Shown: piece by piece, positions 33,101-39,124 of the stretch | Numbering within the stretch: the stretch's first letter is position 1 | Layout of the letters: every line of letters begins with the position of its first letter | From: Treponema_C sp050937815 | GTDB lineage: Bacteria; Spirochaetota; Spirochaetia; Treponematales; Treponemataceae | Assembly (NCBI RefSeq): GCF_050937815.1 | Contig: NZ_JACDIJ010000002.1 | Location: forward strand, 186,001-250,000 | Reading direction: 5' to 3' | DNA length: 64,000 nt | The notes under the pieces: generated by a model | Told to the model about the DNA's origin: nothing | The model's input: the letters and a program-made list of their open reading frames with translations, nothing else | The model's database searches: none | Translations under genes and position numbers: made by a program

Positions 33101-34631
33101 ATTTTTCGAACAGGACAGTTTATATTTACAGTTAAAAATAACGCCGACAGGCGTTCCTCTTGCCTTTCCCGTAACGGAAGCGTTTACAGTCGGTTATCAA
33201 GCTTTTGACTCAAGTCATCCGAACGGAGGACGCATAACCGACCTTGCCGGTAATATAATGAAAAGCGTTTCCGGCGGCACATCGATCGACGCATCTCCGC
33301 CGAATATCGCGCTTACGGTAGCCCCCGTCGAATCAAAACATATGTATGTGCTGTTTACATCACAAATCGATACAAGACCCGAAACGCTTGCAAAAATTCC
33401 GCATAATCTTGCAATTATCGACCTGCCGTCAGGCCCCCCCCCTATACAAATTGATTCGAGAATCCCTGCCCGTGTGCGCACGGATACTAAAAAAGGAACG
33501 GGAATAATCGTTTCTCTTACCGGGAACGTAAACTACGCTGCTCTTTCGCAGGCTAAACTCCAAGTAAAAACAAATTCGGCAGGTTTGATTGACATCGTTC
33601 CCAAATACGGCGGATTTCCCGCCTTTGCCGGTCACAAGCACGTTATAAGCGATTTTGCCGTCAACGTGGTGCGCCCCCTGTTCGCCTACGATGAAAAAAC
33701 ACTCGACGACGGTTCTTCGGGATTTGCAACCGAAGGCGTATACGGCGGAACAAGCCCGGCAGTACGTTTATTCGATGGTTCGGGCGCGCCGGGCAATACG
33801 GTTTTGGAAAAAGAAGATATAACGGTTCATCTTACAGTTGAAAACATGAATTTGAGTGATTTGCCGCAGCAGGGAACGTTTAAGATGTTTATCGATAACG
33901 ATCCGCTTCCCTCATCCGTTTCGACGGCTCTTAATAGCGTAACGAATTTAGGCAGCCGTGTATGGTTTCCGGCGCTCTCCGCGTTTTCCCCGCCGTTACC
34001 GTCCTCTCCGACGCCCACATCCATTTTACCTGTAATCAGTGAAACCGGAAACAATCTGTGTGAAGTTCTTTCTCCCGAAACACCCTTTGCAGGGCAGCCG
34101 CAAGGACTGTATATATTTAAACTTTTAAATAATCCGGCAAGCCCCGGCAGTTTAAACTATCCTGCCGGAAGCAGGGCGGGCTTTTTGTTCCCGATGATAA
34201 ATGCTGCCGGCGCCTATATTATGATAGATCCCGACTGCGACGGAAGCGATCCGGTTCCCCTCTACGCGCTGCGCTTAAAAGACCCGAAGGACCCCGCATC
34301 CATAGATTTGTGGTCGTTGGATATCGCTGCGGTAAAACAACAGGCCGGCGGGGTAAGCGTTTTAAATAATGTTATCAACACAAATACAAAAGAACAATGT
34401 CTTATTCATATTACCGCAAAACAAGCCGGCAGTTTAAACGTTATCGCAATGACTTTGGACGGAGATGTGGTTAAGGTTTTATATTCCGGCCGTGTAGAAA
34501 AAGGCGAACATATTTATAAATGGGACGGAACGAACAGCCGAGGCGATGCGGTTGCGCGCGGATTGTATTTTATCCGTGTTGTGGGGCCGAATATCGACGA
34601 AACCCGCAAAGTTATGGCAATAAGAGATTGA
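24174..34631 (+). CDS. Giant exported repeat protein with FlgD-like C-terminal Ig domain
   Basis: About 3,485 residues. ATG 24174 starts a clean signal peptide (SLFTISIILFSMTAGFA, then AD); earlier in-frame starts would put 45 residues before it. Residues about 27-2,300 are Asn/Thr/Gly-rich, beta-helix-like repeats (many FTNNGTFNA units). Five copies of a W-x-G...WN...NW module lie near residues 27, 243, 726, 1359 and 1837. Residues about 2,450-3,250 hold several adhesin-type Ig-like units (TIYVKFNKKIE; FIEFRFSEPVYIG; SPPNIALTV). The last 65 residues (TLDGDVVKVLYSG, YKWDGTNSRGDAVARGLYFI) resemble a FlgD Ig or secretion-sorting domain. Probably a cell-surface adhesin or stalk. Residues about 605-780 and 1238-1413 are near-identical. 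Function and export route are inferred. Confidence 0.8.
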   Translation: MVKGFKSLFTISIILFSMTAGFAADFTWNGSQSSAWNNRSNWTPPVGLPSSDPGYPDDSSDTAIITSNGTSPILNSSIDINSLIINSGTLTIQGNITLTLSGNFTNNGGTFIANTGTVKLNSSGYDIQINGTTNTNNTQFHHLLMEVTDGISKTLTIKNKIKINGDLSLKGSATDRVLVIKGSADIGSHEITLTANNTKEGYNLKVYDNIIITTRSYITNQSKPEPQTSSPSGWIFKDCTSLMTWTAGASSAADKTKWDNYDNWKPKGVPGINTPVEIPYLTSNEYPKLENSTNAQAQSVTVVSGAELDLQHFVIKKGSATAKLTNNGTIKMTGTGDQSDWFTATAPNEKIILGDTSTVEYNAPPPSAANVWAGPYENLKVSGSRHSLSASSITVRKNFTVNSSGLTQTGGNFFFSGNGSGTIDGTGTINFHDLTVTSGRTVKLNKAITVNGNFTNNSGATFNANGKNVTIGGNFTNNNIFTTGFNTVAFNGASIISGNGAISFHNLTVANNKSVTLNKDLTVGGNFTNNSGATFNANGKTVTFTGSNSQISGNGAINFHNLTIASGTLTLGKAITVNGAFTNNGTFNAGTHTVTLAPPPGGTVTITGTGNAGNTTFNNLSLTGGGGKTLTVNGKVSVNGNLTLEGSGSLDAQLLTVQGGTNSPGIQLNINKSGGKWLKVHTNIPMIPESGGHTYTVTESKAEEIPGFPLSGGHPKNWIFTGYAGTLTWKGNHSSNWNDWQNWRPYGTPGVNSVVIIEKKPTSPPPTHYYPKLTGNVSAKTVTVNSGAELDLDGHIIQDGEAGSAVTAHITNNGILKMIGTTTGNPFNPGQKEWLEINNSGPNNNNITHGPDSTMEYYGNTNNAVWTGPYKNLTLSDGRTVLTPMTQGASPIAAPLAVEKTFTVASNAGNNVTVSAASQSYGGTITLNKKTTFNSSVASGTGTVFNNTVSASGVDIVFSGNGPIQTKKTVTARNITVNSGTGAWTSTDTINASGDITVNSGTGAWTSSGGTINARDITVYRGWTANSVVLPGRDLTVEGTWSSNGITAGRHIIARGNWTSNAFVMTHGNITADNASHDNTWTAGDVTLKGSLTAAQFNQTSGTLTFNGTGTPEQELKFTGAGNKNIRNLTVDNGITPPASNAKVKLLSPVMIAGNFTNKGTFNANGKDISLDGSFTNSGIFNTGTGNSLVFNSTFTNNGTFNADADTIVFTGNTFTNSGTFIAGANNTVNLSPSGNIAITGTGNAGNTTFNNLSLTGGGGKTLTVNGKISVSGDLTLEGSGSLDAQLLTVQGGTNSPGIQLNIDKSGGKWLKVHTNIPMIPESGGHTYRVTESKAEEIPGFPLSGGHPKNWIFTGYAGTLTWKGNHSSNWNDWQNWRPYGTPGVNSVVIIEKKPTSPPPTHYYPKLTGNVSAKSVTVNSSAELDLGGEVINKNGPTAKLTNYGTIKLTGKTPQAAWFGAGNDDKIDLKAGSTVVYYGGATDNVWGGPYKKLEAQGRNFLKTGNLSLTVDEDFTVTGSGTEIDTGTAAQTYNGEIKASGHDITFKTSAKLTTNKITAQNITADNGTTHGTAWDLNGNITASGDITIKGWCEASDKTIEASGKITVDTHLRTWGNVTAGNLIKAKEIKFSNGKITAKNGLECTDKFYHADGGTLLFTGNTNQTLKVGSASEIRELEIDSGITLNLLSNIKITYKLTNKGTFHAGNYTVTLDEATPMIGSGVTPPDNITITGTSAAANTQFKDLICTEPYIKTLTINNKISVTGNMTLKGASEASPLTVQGGMSNSEITLNGHKTGGTWLKVKTNIPIADGGSYIAAASKPDPANAPPRNWIFTNAFGQVVWKGNVNTNWNTAGNWEPPYAAPSEHVDVLIKSGANHPVLQKPTLTNPESKAKTVTVQSGAKLDLGDWTIQTSGGSTAQLGVESGGHLLLKGSADQKVWFEQTTPANKMTVQSGSTVEYNGNPSSPSDVWQGPYPRLIVSGNKTSFNNANSLTVNETFAVNTAGALTVTAPIQTYKGAVTLNKDTTFNASNSVTFEQNADIQAAGKTLTVQGNLKLNCAAVTAGSISVSGITEAGAAAPTLLTITAGTQTYGGAVSLKKNVKFAVPNGTITFKSDIIADDGSNKKDIEIEAATVKFSEKTLESTPPSTPLPSLPSVTVNKLTLKAAKVFSYAEISAQNAVEFDVSGSCVIRGPVKAGSFTQKNADCNLQIGAPVTDFWGGPLAAGTFKVASKRIYITHFATLDPSSTAWTRPSDASFFIATNISLANPLSCANFVLFAGTVTMGAGCTGITAESVSPAVKGDIVLFGQNYSPDDTATSDPSGVNGLFTYNHSRRTGMTAAPSVVLPSALPDETVLPGDLTGGKYSGSFADLSVKTFKAGKNFYANGMTLTPAGAWTLDIPDNGKATDSFAEAYFTTVKKCTVSGGGFVAAAEGCTDQNDNSGWDFGRPTITEAYTVSDDTIYVKFNKKIENSNNEIDKALTDIKYHNGSLAFVKAYTVNPSAGSEKTLADVYNPTDTAPYTDMDEFFLRITGERWNTDATGMYVGSSDSTDRGSYTGTQSIGHRSKKPNLSIPKARSLLYATLRDEHKNRIRHYAGSAANTSGANGVIYGDVKDKCPPVLAAVYTGQEQHTQNPASQPSADAHNFIEFRFSEPVYIGGSSTTEDIPESTENKLVTNTIGELVENPAPGFKLRVSGIADIQNGKIKAGLLFTPSSPLPVTDQPHTLYRRFAVGAIAPPTDPTSGIDNRPCRLRLSIAGYTDGTVSVNGVTHKKWIGYIKEAATPSGTVKILSASDGGISIRARNNRQEIDRTVTRSITTSGGLNGSWDTSPPVFAKVSHSIGEWTNTGNQGKEIAAYSSSSQFADKIEFHFFDNTPLYNNSEPWWKTAAASATNPGWSSVNDRYDSYGGSRFTGYNRTTGGIRACTLPPAQDVQHVFSFSAANAEFNPALLKFTGLDTSFTLSLAQKVENQALFGPRPSGFFEQDSLYLQLKITPTGVPLAFPVTEAFTVGYQAFDSSHPNGGRITDLAGNIMKSVSGGTSIDASPPNIALTVAPVESKHMYVLFTSQIDTRPETLAKIPHNLAIIDLPSGPPPIQIDSRIPARVRTDTKKGTGIIVSLTGNVNYAALSQAKLQVKTNSAGLIDIVPKYGGFPAFAGHKHVISDFAVNVVRPLFAYDEKTLDDGSSGFATEGVYGGTSPAVRLFDGSGAPGNTVLEKEDITVHLTVENMNLSDLPQQGTFKMFIDNDPLPSSVSTALNSVTNLGSRVWFPALSAFSPPLPSSPTPTSILPVISETGNNLCEVLSPETPFAGQPQGLYIFKLLNNPASPGSLNYPAGSRAGFLFPMINAAGAYIMIDPDCDGSDPVPLYALRLKDPKDPASIDLWSLDIAAVKQQAGGVSVLNNVINTNTKEQCLIHITAKQAGSLNVIAMTLDGDVVKVLYSGRVEKGEHIYKWDGTNSRGDAVARGLYFIRVVGPNIDETRKVMAIRD
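25987..26513 (+). repeat. 527-bp direct repeat, copy 1 (inside giant gene)
   Basis: Nearly identical to 27886-28412, with roughly ten base differences seen by eye. It spans TGTGNAGNTTFNNLSL through the third W-module to LTGNVSAK. The offset is 1,899 bp, exactly 633 codons. Confidence 0.9.
27886..28412 (+). repeat. 527-bp direct repeat, copy 2 (inside giant gene)
   Basis: Second copy, containing the fourth W-module. Differences from copy 1 include Val to Ile and Asn to Ser near KISVSGDLTLEG and Thr to Arg in HTYRVTESKA. Sequence diverges abruptly at both ends. Confidence 0.9.
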
Positions 34632-34641
34632 CGGGCCTGCG

Positions 34642-34676
34642 TTCCGGCTTTGTATAAGATGCGGACAAAGCCGGAA
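34642..34676 (+). terminator. Hairpin after the giant gene
   Basis: TTCCGGCTTTGT (34642-34653) pairs perfectly with ACAAAGCCGGAA (34665-34676). A T-run is not obvious, but position and stability fit a terminator. Confidence 0.65.
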
Positions 34677-34683
34677 AATCTCC

Positions 34684-34712
34684 TTTACGGCAGGATAAAT
34701 CCGTTGTATAAT
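34684..34712 (+). promoter_or_regulatory. Promoter of the 5'-nucleotidase gene
   Basis: TTTACG (34684-34689), 17 bp, TATAAT (34707-34712). The leader includes a strong ribosome site (AAAGGAGGAA). Confidence 0.75.
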
Positions 34713-34750
34713 TATTTTAACAATCGAGTATTCCCAAAGGAGGAACGAAT

Positions 34751-36292
34751 ATGAAAAAATACTGTTCCGTAATTGCCGTTCTTACGGTAATTTTTATGCT
34801 GTTCGGCTGTATAAGCGCACCCAAGCGCGATGCGGCTTCCGAATATGTTTTAACCGTACTGCACACAAACGACCACCACGGAAGTCCGCTTGCAAAAGAA
34901 GGTAAGGGCGGCCTTGCCGAGCGTGCAACCTTTATAAAAAGCGTGCGCTCCGCTGAAAAAAACGTCCTTGTTTTGGATGCCGGCGATATGAATGCGGGAA
35001 CTGCATTGTCCAATATGTTTCATGCCGAACCCGACATTCGTGCGTATAACAAAATCGGTTACGATGCCGTCGCACTCGGCAATCACGAATTCGACGCTAC
35101 CTTGGAAAAACTGGAAAAGCAAATTTCATGGTCCGAATTCCCGTGGATTTCGGCAAACATCAAAAAAGGCCGCTCGTATTTTGTGCAACCCTATATCATC
35201 AAAGATTTTGAAGGATTCCGCGTCGGAATTATGGGACTTACGACCCTGCGCACGCAGGTTATCGCCCAGCCCGACAAAAGCCTTACCTTTATCGACGAAA
35301 TCGAAGCTGCCCGCAAAACCGTAGCCGAATTGCGGAACAAAAAAAAGTGCGACATCGTTATCGTTGTCGGGCATGTAGGCAATATAAAAGAGTCGGAAGA
35401 CCATACCACCTCCCTTATGGTGGCCGAAAGCGTTCCGGGAATCGATTTGTTTATCGACGGCCATTCCCATGCAAAATTCGAAAAACCCATACAAGTCGGC
35501 AATACCTATATCGTGTCGGCAAACGAATGGGGCAAATTTATTGGGAAGGGCCGCTTAACTATAAAAAACGGAAAATTAATCGCCTTTGACTGGATACCCG
35601 TTGAAATTACAACCGCTGCTTTCCCGCCGGATCCCGAAATTGCCGCCTTACTTAAGCCGTATAAAGAAAAGGCCGATGCGAGTTTAAAAGAAGTCGTTAT
35701 AAAAACCGCCGCCGAATTCGAATTCGGAAGCAAGTTGAGCCGCAAAAAAGAAATCGCACTCGGTAATTTGGTGTGCGATGCGCAAACCGCTTACCTTGCT
35801 TCGATCGGTGTACCCGTCGATTTTGCAATAACGAACGGCGGCAATATCCGCACGCATTTACCTAAAGGCGATGTTACACGTGAAGATATTTTAACCGTGT
35901 TGCCCTTCGAAAACTACGTGTATGTCGTTACTTTAAAAGGCTCGGATGTCGTTAAATTGTTCGATTTTATCGGCACCATTCCGCAAGGTGCCGGAGCCTT
36001 TGCGCAAGTTTCCAAAGAAGTCAAAATGACGCTGAATTACGATGCGGGTAAAATCGAAAACGTAACGGTGGGCGGAAAACCGATTGATTCTGCACGCACC
36101 TATAAGATTGCCGTAAACGACTATCTTGCAGCGGGCGGCGACGGATACGAGGTTTTTAAAAAAGCCGTCGAAACCTTTAATACGTCGATGCTTTTAAGCG
36201 ATGTGGTTATCGATTACGTACAAACCCTTGTGCAGCCTATTGTACCTAAAACGGACGGCCGCATAACGATAATCGGCGGTATGGCTTTGTAA
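34751..36292 (+). CDS. 5'-nucleotidase / UshA-family metallophosphoesterase lipoprotein
   Basis: Releases phosphate from nucleotides or related compounds outside the cytoplasm. Residues 1-20 are a lipoprotein signal (VIFMLFGC). The metallophosphatase domain shows LTVLHTNDHHGS, LDAGDMNAGT, ALGNHEFD, VVGHVG and DGHSHA (metal ligands). The C-terminal 5_nucleotid_C domain, from about residue 310, shows NLVCDAQTAYL, AITNGGNIRTHLPKGDVT, LPFENYVYVV and NDYLAAGGDGYEVF. 513 residues, normal. Single gene with its own promoter and terminator. Confidence 0.93.
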   Translation: MKKYCSVIAVLTVIFMLFGCISAPKRDAASEYVLTVLHTNDHHGSPLAKEGKGGLAERATFIKSVRSAEKNVLVLDAGDMNAGTALSNMFHAEPDIRAYNKIGYDAVALGNHEFDATLEKLEKQISWSEFPWISANIKKGRSYFVQPYIIKDFEGFRVGIMGLTTLRTQVIAQPDKSLTFIDEIEAARKTVAELRNKKKCDIVIVVGHVGNIKESEDHTTSLMVAESVPGIDLFIDGHSHAKFEKPIQVGNTYIVSANEWGKFIGKGRLTIKNGKLIAFDWIPVEITTAAFPPDPEIAALLKPYKEKADASLKEVVIKTAAEFEFGSKLSRKKEIALGNLVCDAQTAYLASIGVPVDFAITNGGNIRTHLPKGDVTREDILTVLPFENYVYVVTLKGSDVVKLFDFIGTIPQGAGAFAQVSKEVKMTLNYDAGKIENVTVGGKPIDSARTYKIAVNDYLAAGGDGYEVFKKAVETFNTSMLLSDVVIDYVQTLVQPIVPKTDGRITIIGGMAL

Positions 36293-36326
36293 AAGCCGCA
36301 TCGTATTAAGCGTATCAAAGCATATC

Positions 36327-36376
36327 AAAACGGGGCTGTCGAAAATGCAAACGCTTTTCAAAACGGTCCCGTTTTT
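36327..36376 (+). terminator. Terminator of the 5'-nucleotidase gene
   Basis: AAAACGGG (36327-36334) pairs with CCCGTTTT (36368-36375) around a loop that has its own smaller pairing. A T-rich run follows. Confidence 0.65.
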
Positions 36377-36386
36377 GTTTTTGTGC

Positions 36387-36434
36387 TTGACCTTATACTC
36401 CCTAAAAGTGTATATTTTAAAAATTATAGGGAGT
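36387..36434 (+). promoter_or_regulatory. nfu promoter with flanking inverted repeat
   Basis: TTGACC (36387-36392), 18 bp, TATATT (36411-36416). ACTCCCTA (36398-36405) and TAGGGAGT (36427-36434) form a perfect 8-bp inverted repeat around the -10. The left arm should be upstream of the transcript start, so this would act as DNA (operator). The right arm contains the ribosome site. Confidence 0.6.
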
Positions 36435-36439
36435 TAACA

Positions 36440-36670
36440 TTGGAACTTATAGAACGTGTAAAAGAATGTCTTGAATACATACGCCCGCAGCTTCAAGCCG
36501 ACGGCGGCGATTTGGAATTCATCGAACTTCGCGACGGCACAAAGGTTGTCGTAAAATTGACGGGTGCATGCGGAAGTTGTCCTATGGCGACAATGACGCT
36601 AAAGCACGGAGTTGAGCAAATGCTTAAAGATAAAATTCCGGAAATAACGGAAGTTATTCAAGCGTTTTAA
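36440..36670 (+). CDS. nfuA: Nfu-type iron-sulfur scaffold protein
   Basis: 76 residues: only the NifU C-terminal domain, LEYIRPQLQADGGDLEFIEL followed by the cluster-binding CGSCPMATMTLKHGVE (C-x2-C). It holds and passes on Fe-S clusters. The start is read as TTG 36440, because GGGAG lies six bases upstream and the upstream extension crosses the promoter. Single gene, monocistronic. Confidence 0.88.
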   Translation: MELIERVKECLEYIRPQLQADGGDLEFIELRDGTKVVVKLTGACGSCPMATMTLKHGVEQMLKDKIPEITEVIQAF

Positions 36671-36733
36671 CGCGCATTGTGCTCGGTATCGGATTTTTAA
36701 AAAACCGTTTAAAAAAACATATGAGGAAAACGT

Positions 36734-37300
36734 ATGACAATTGAAAAAGATGTAATGGCGGCGATTCATTATACGCTAAAAGACAAAGACGGCACTCTTT
36801 TGGATTCTTCGGAAGGCTCGGAGCCTTTGGAGTATTTGCACGGCTACGGCAATTTGATTCCGGGCTTGGAAAAAGAGCTTGAAGGTAAAAAAGCCGGCGA
36901 CAGCTTGTCGGTGAGTATCGAACCGGCTGCAGCATACGGCGAATATTCGGACGATTTGGTAGTAACGATTCCCCGCTCCAACTTTGAAACCGATGCTCAA
37001 ATTGAAGTCGGCATGCAGTTTGAAACCGGTTCCGGTTCGATGAGCCGCATTGTCCGTGTTACAAAAATAGACGGGGATGACATTACGATTGACGCAAATC
37101 ATGAGCTTGCCGGAAAAACCCTGTTTTTCGATGTGAAAATCGAAAGCGTTCGCAAAGCGACGGATGAAGAAATCGAAGCTGCCTGCTCGGATTCTTGCGG
37201 CTGCGGCTGTCACCACGGCCATGAGCATGAAGAAGACGGCTGCGGCGGCGGTTGTGCATCCGGAGGCTGCGGCGGGTGTTCGGGAGGCTGCTGCGGTTAA
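36734..37300 (+). CDS. slyD: FKBP-type peptidyl-prolyl isomerase, SlyD-like, with metal-binding tail
   Basis: Isomerises prolyl bonds and acts as chaperone; SlyD also delivers nickel. FKBP domain: HYTLKDKDGTLLDSSEG, GNLIPGLEKELEGKKAGD and AYGEYSDDLVVTIPRSNF, with the IF chaperone insert after it. The last 40 residues are a Cys/His/Gly tail (CGCGCHHGHEHEEDG, then CGGGCASGGCGGC) that should bind Ni or Zn. 188 residues. GAGGA lies a few bases before the ATG. Confidence 0.93.
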   Translation: MTIEKDVMAAIHYTLKDKDGTLLDSSEGSEPLEYLHGYGNLIPGLEKELEGKKAGDSLSVSIEPAAAYGEYSDDLVVTIPRSNFETDAQIEVGMQFETGSGSMSRIVRVTKIDGDDITIDANHELAGKTLFFDVKIESVRKATDEEIEAACSDSCGCGCHHGHEHEEDGCGGGCASGGCGGCSGGCCG

Positions 37301-37353
37301 ACTCTGCGGCAATTACGGCGCGATACAAGCTGCCGAACAAACGCCGTATGCTT

Positions 37354-37956
37354 TTACTCAAACGTTTGTATCGCTGAAAAAAGGGCGGCGCACACGTCTT
37401 CGGGACTTAACCCTTCCGTGTCGATGTGCAGTTTTGCCCTTTTTTTATATTCGGCGGTTCTTTTTTCGTATATGCCGTGAAAAATCGAGCGGCGGTGGGC
37501 GTCGTTTTCGGGAGAGAGCTTTTCGATGTATGCGGGAAAACTTCCCGTCAGCTTTGCACGCGCACAAATGCGCTCAAAGGCCGTCGCTTCGCTTACGTGT
37601 AAATAGGCCAAACAGCCGATTGTTTCCAGCACGGAAAGCGCGCGCGGATTATCGCAAATGCCGCCTCCGGTTGAAATAATCGCCCCGAGTGTTTTGTTTG
37701 TTTTGCCGCTCTGCGGCGTAAGCTGCTTGTTTTCCGCGTATTTTGCATATTCCTCTAAAAAAAAGCAGGCATCGAGTTCCGTCTTTTTAAAAAATTCAAC
37801 ACCTTTTTGCGCATATAATTCCCGGCAGCTTAAGCCGGTTTTTTGTTCTATAAGTTTATCCGTATCGAAAAAAACGCCCCCCGTTTGCCCCGCTAAAAGT
37901 TTGCCTGCGGTTGTTTTTCCCGAATGCTGAATTCCCGTTAAAATAATGCACTTCAT
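37354..37956 (-). CDS. aroK: Shikimate kinase
   Basis: Phosphorylates shikimate in aromatic amino-acid synthesis. P-loop GIQHSGKTTAGKLLA, substrate residues FFDTDKLIEQKTG (Asp), and STGGGICDNPRAL. 200 residues, slightly long for the family. It has no Shine-Dalgarno; the -10 lies seven bases before the ATG. Divergent from the PrsW-like gene, whose longer reading frame would overlap this start. Confidence 0.87.
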   Translation of the reverse strand: MKCIILTGIQHSGKTTAGKLLAGQTGGVFFDTDKLIEQKTGLSCRELYAQKGVEFFKKTELDACFFLEEYAKYAENKQLTPQSGKTNKTLGAIISTGGGICDNPRALSVLETIGCLAYLHVSEATAFERICARAKLTGSFPAYIEKLSPENDAHRRSIFHGIYEKRTAEYKKRAKLHIDTEGLSPEDVCAALFSAIQTFE

Positions 37957-37963
37957 ATTTTTT

Positions 37964-37992
37964 ACTATACAATCTTTTATTGCACCTGTACA
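37964..37992 (-). promoter_or_regulatory. aroK promoter (leaderless type)
   Basis: Minus strand: TGTACA (37987-37992), 17 bp, TATAGT (37964-37969), seven bases before ATG 37956. It is interleaved with the divergent promoter at 37980-38008. Confidence 0.6.
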
Positions 37993-38008
37993 GTATTTTT
38001 GCTATGAT
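37980..38008 (+). promoter_or_regulatory. Promoter of the PrsW-like gene (leaderless type)
   Basis: TTGCAC (37980-37985), 17 bp, TATGAT (38003-38008), then six bases to GTG 38015. The promoter rules out the longer frame that starts at 37946. Confidence 0.7.
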
Positions 38009-38014
38009 ACCGGT

Positions 38015-38641
38015 GTGGAATTATATATAACGCTTATACTGTGCTTTTTACCGCTGGCTGCCGGCATTTTGTTTTCTTTGCTGAAAGTACCGTCTTTCGG
38101 ACCTGTCCAGGCTGTTTGGGCGGTGGCGGCGGGATTTGCTTCCCTTGTGCCGATTATTCTTATTCAATTTGTTATAAAACGGAATTTCGATTTTGCGCCG
38201 ACGTCGTTGGCGGCCGTCTTTATAAGCGCTTTAGTATTTAACGGATTTATCGAAGAAACCGCAAAGGCGGCTTTTTTATTTTTGCTTCCCGTAAAAACTG
38301 CACATCCGTCTTCTTTTTTTGCAAGCGCATTGATTGCGGGAACGGCAGTCGGTTCTTTTGAAGCTTTGATATACTGCATTGCCGGAACCAATTATTCGGT
38401 TATACGCTTGTTTACCGCCGTCGTTTTACATGCTTTGTGCAGTGCGCTTTCCTGCATTTTTATCCGGACAAAGCTTCAAGGTGCGCCTCGTATTGCAGCC
38501 TTTGTTTCGGCCGTATTTTGTCACGGTATCTATAATTTTTTTGCCGGCTTTACCGGGTTTTTATGGTGGTTTTCCGTATTAGCTATCTTTTTTGCGCTTA
38601 TAAGACTCAGATATTACTATACGGATGTTTTCTTTAAATAA
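38015..38641 (+). CDS. PrsW-like intramembrane protease
   Basis: About 208 residues with six or seven membrane helices. The EExxK-type motif (GFIEETAKAAFLF), the G-x3-G-x-FEA segment (AGTAVGSFEALIYC), an H in VVLHALCSALS and an H in FCHGIYNF match PrsW, the family that cuts anti-sigma factors at site 1. Its target here is unknown. Start GTG 38015 coincides with the expected transcription start. Confidence 0.75.
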   Translation: MELYITLILCFLPLAAGILFSLLKVPSFGPVQAVWAVAAGFASLVPIILIQFVIKRNFDFAPTSLAAVFISALVFNGFIEETAKAAFLFLLPVKTAHPSSFFASALIAGTAVGSFEALIYCIAGTNYSVIRLFTAVVLHALCSALSCIFIRTKLQGAPRIAAFVSAVFCHGIYNFFAGFTGFLWWFSVLAIFFALIRLRYYYTDVFFK

Positions 38642-38648
38642 AAGCATA

Positions 38649-38984
38649 CTAGGTTTCTGCGCGGGACAGTTCTTCTATGTGCGATGTAAGATTTTTTGTT
38701 CCCGGCGAGTGTAAAAATTCAAAACCTATTTCCGTTGCGGACGGTTCGCTTTTTTTCCACTTCGGTTGAAGAATTAAAACAAAGGGCTTTGCCGGAGATT
38801 TTGAAGACAGGGCAAAGGATGCTTCATAGTCCGAATCGGTATCGGGTTCTACAAGGGCGGGAAAGCGTATACAGCAGCCGGAAGCGCTTATATCGACCAA
38901 ACGCCCCGGGAACACACACAGTTCGGGCATAAAAACCTTGCCGATCTCACGAAATCGCGGACTTTTTCGTTTTGTAATTGACAT
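38649..38984 (-). CDS. PilZ-domain protein (predicted c-di-GMP receptor)
   Basis: 111 residues, a single PilZ domain. RxxxR motif in KRKSPRFREIG and the DxSxxG motif in VDISASGCCIRF, followed by FVLILQPKWKK and a GFEFLH end. It should bind cyclic di-GMP, which in treponemes affects motility. A leaderless-type promoter lies six bases upstream of the ATG. Single gene. Confidence 0.85.
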   Translation of the reverse strand: MSITKRKSPRFREIGKVFMPELCVFPGRLVDISASGCCIRFPALVEPDTDSDYEASFALSSKSPAKPFVLILQPKWKKSEPSATEIGFEFLHSPGTKNLTSHIEELSRAET

Positions 38985-38990
38985 CGCTTA

Positions 38991-39019
38991 AGGATACACT
39001 GGATTTTGCATATTTGCAA
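38991..39019 (-). promoter_or_regulatory. Promoter of the PilZ gene (leaderless type)
   Basis: Minus strand: TTGCAA (39014-39019), 17 bp, TATCCT (38991-38996), six bases before ATG 38984. Confidence 0.6.
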
Positions 39020-39124
39020 GTCTTTTCGGCAAAAGATTTATGTAAAGAAAGGCCGCCGTTTAGAAAATCAAAAGGTCTGTACAGCCCGCTTTTTTTTTGA
39101 TATAATTGAAAATTCGGAGGGCAT

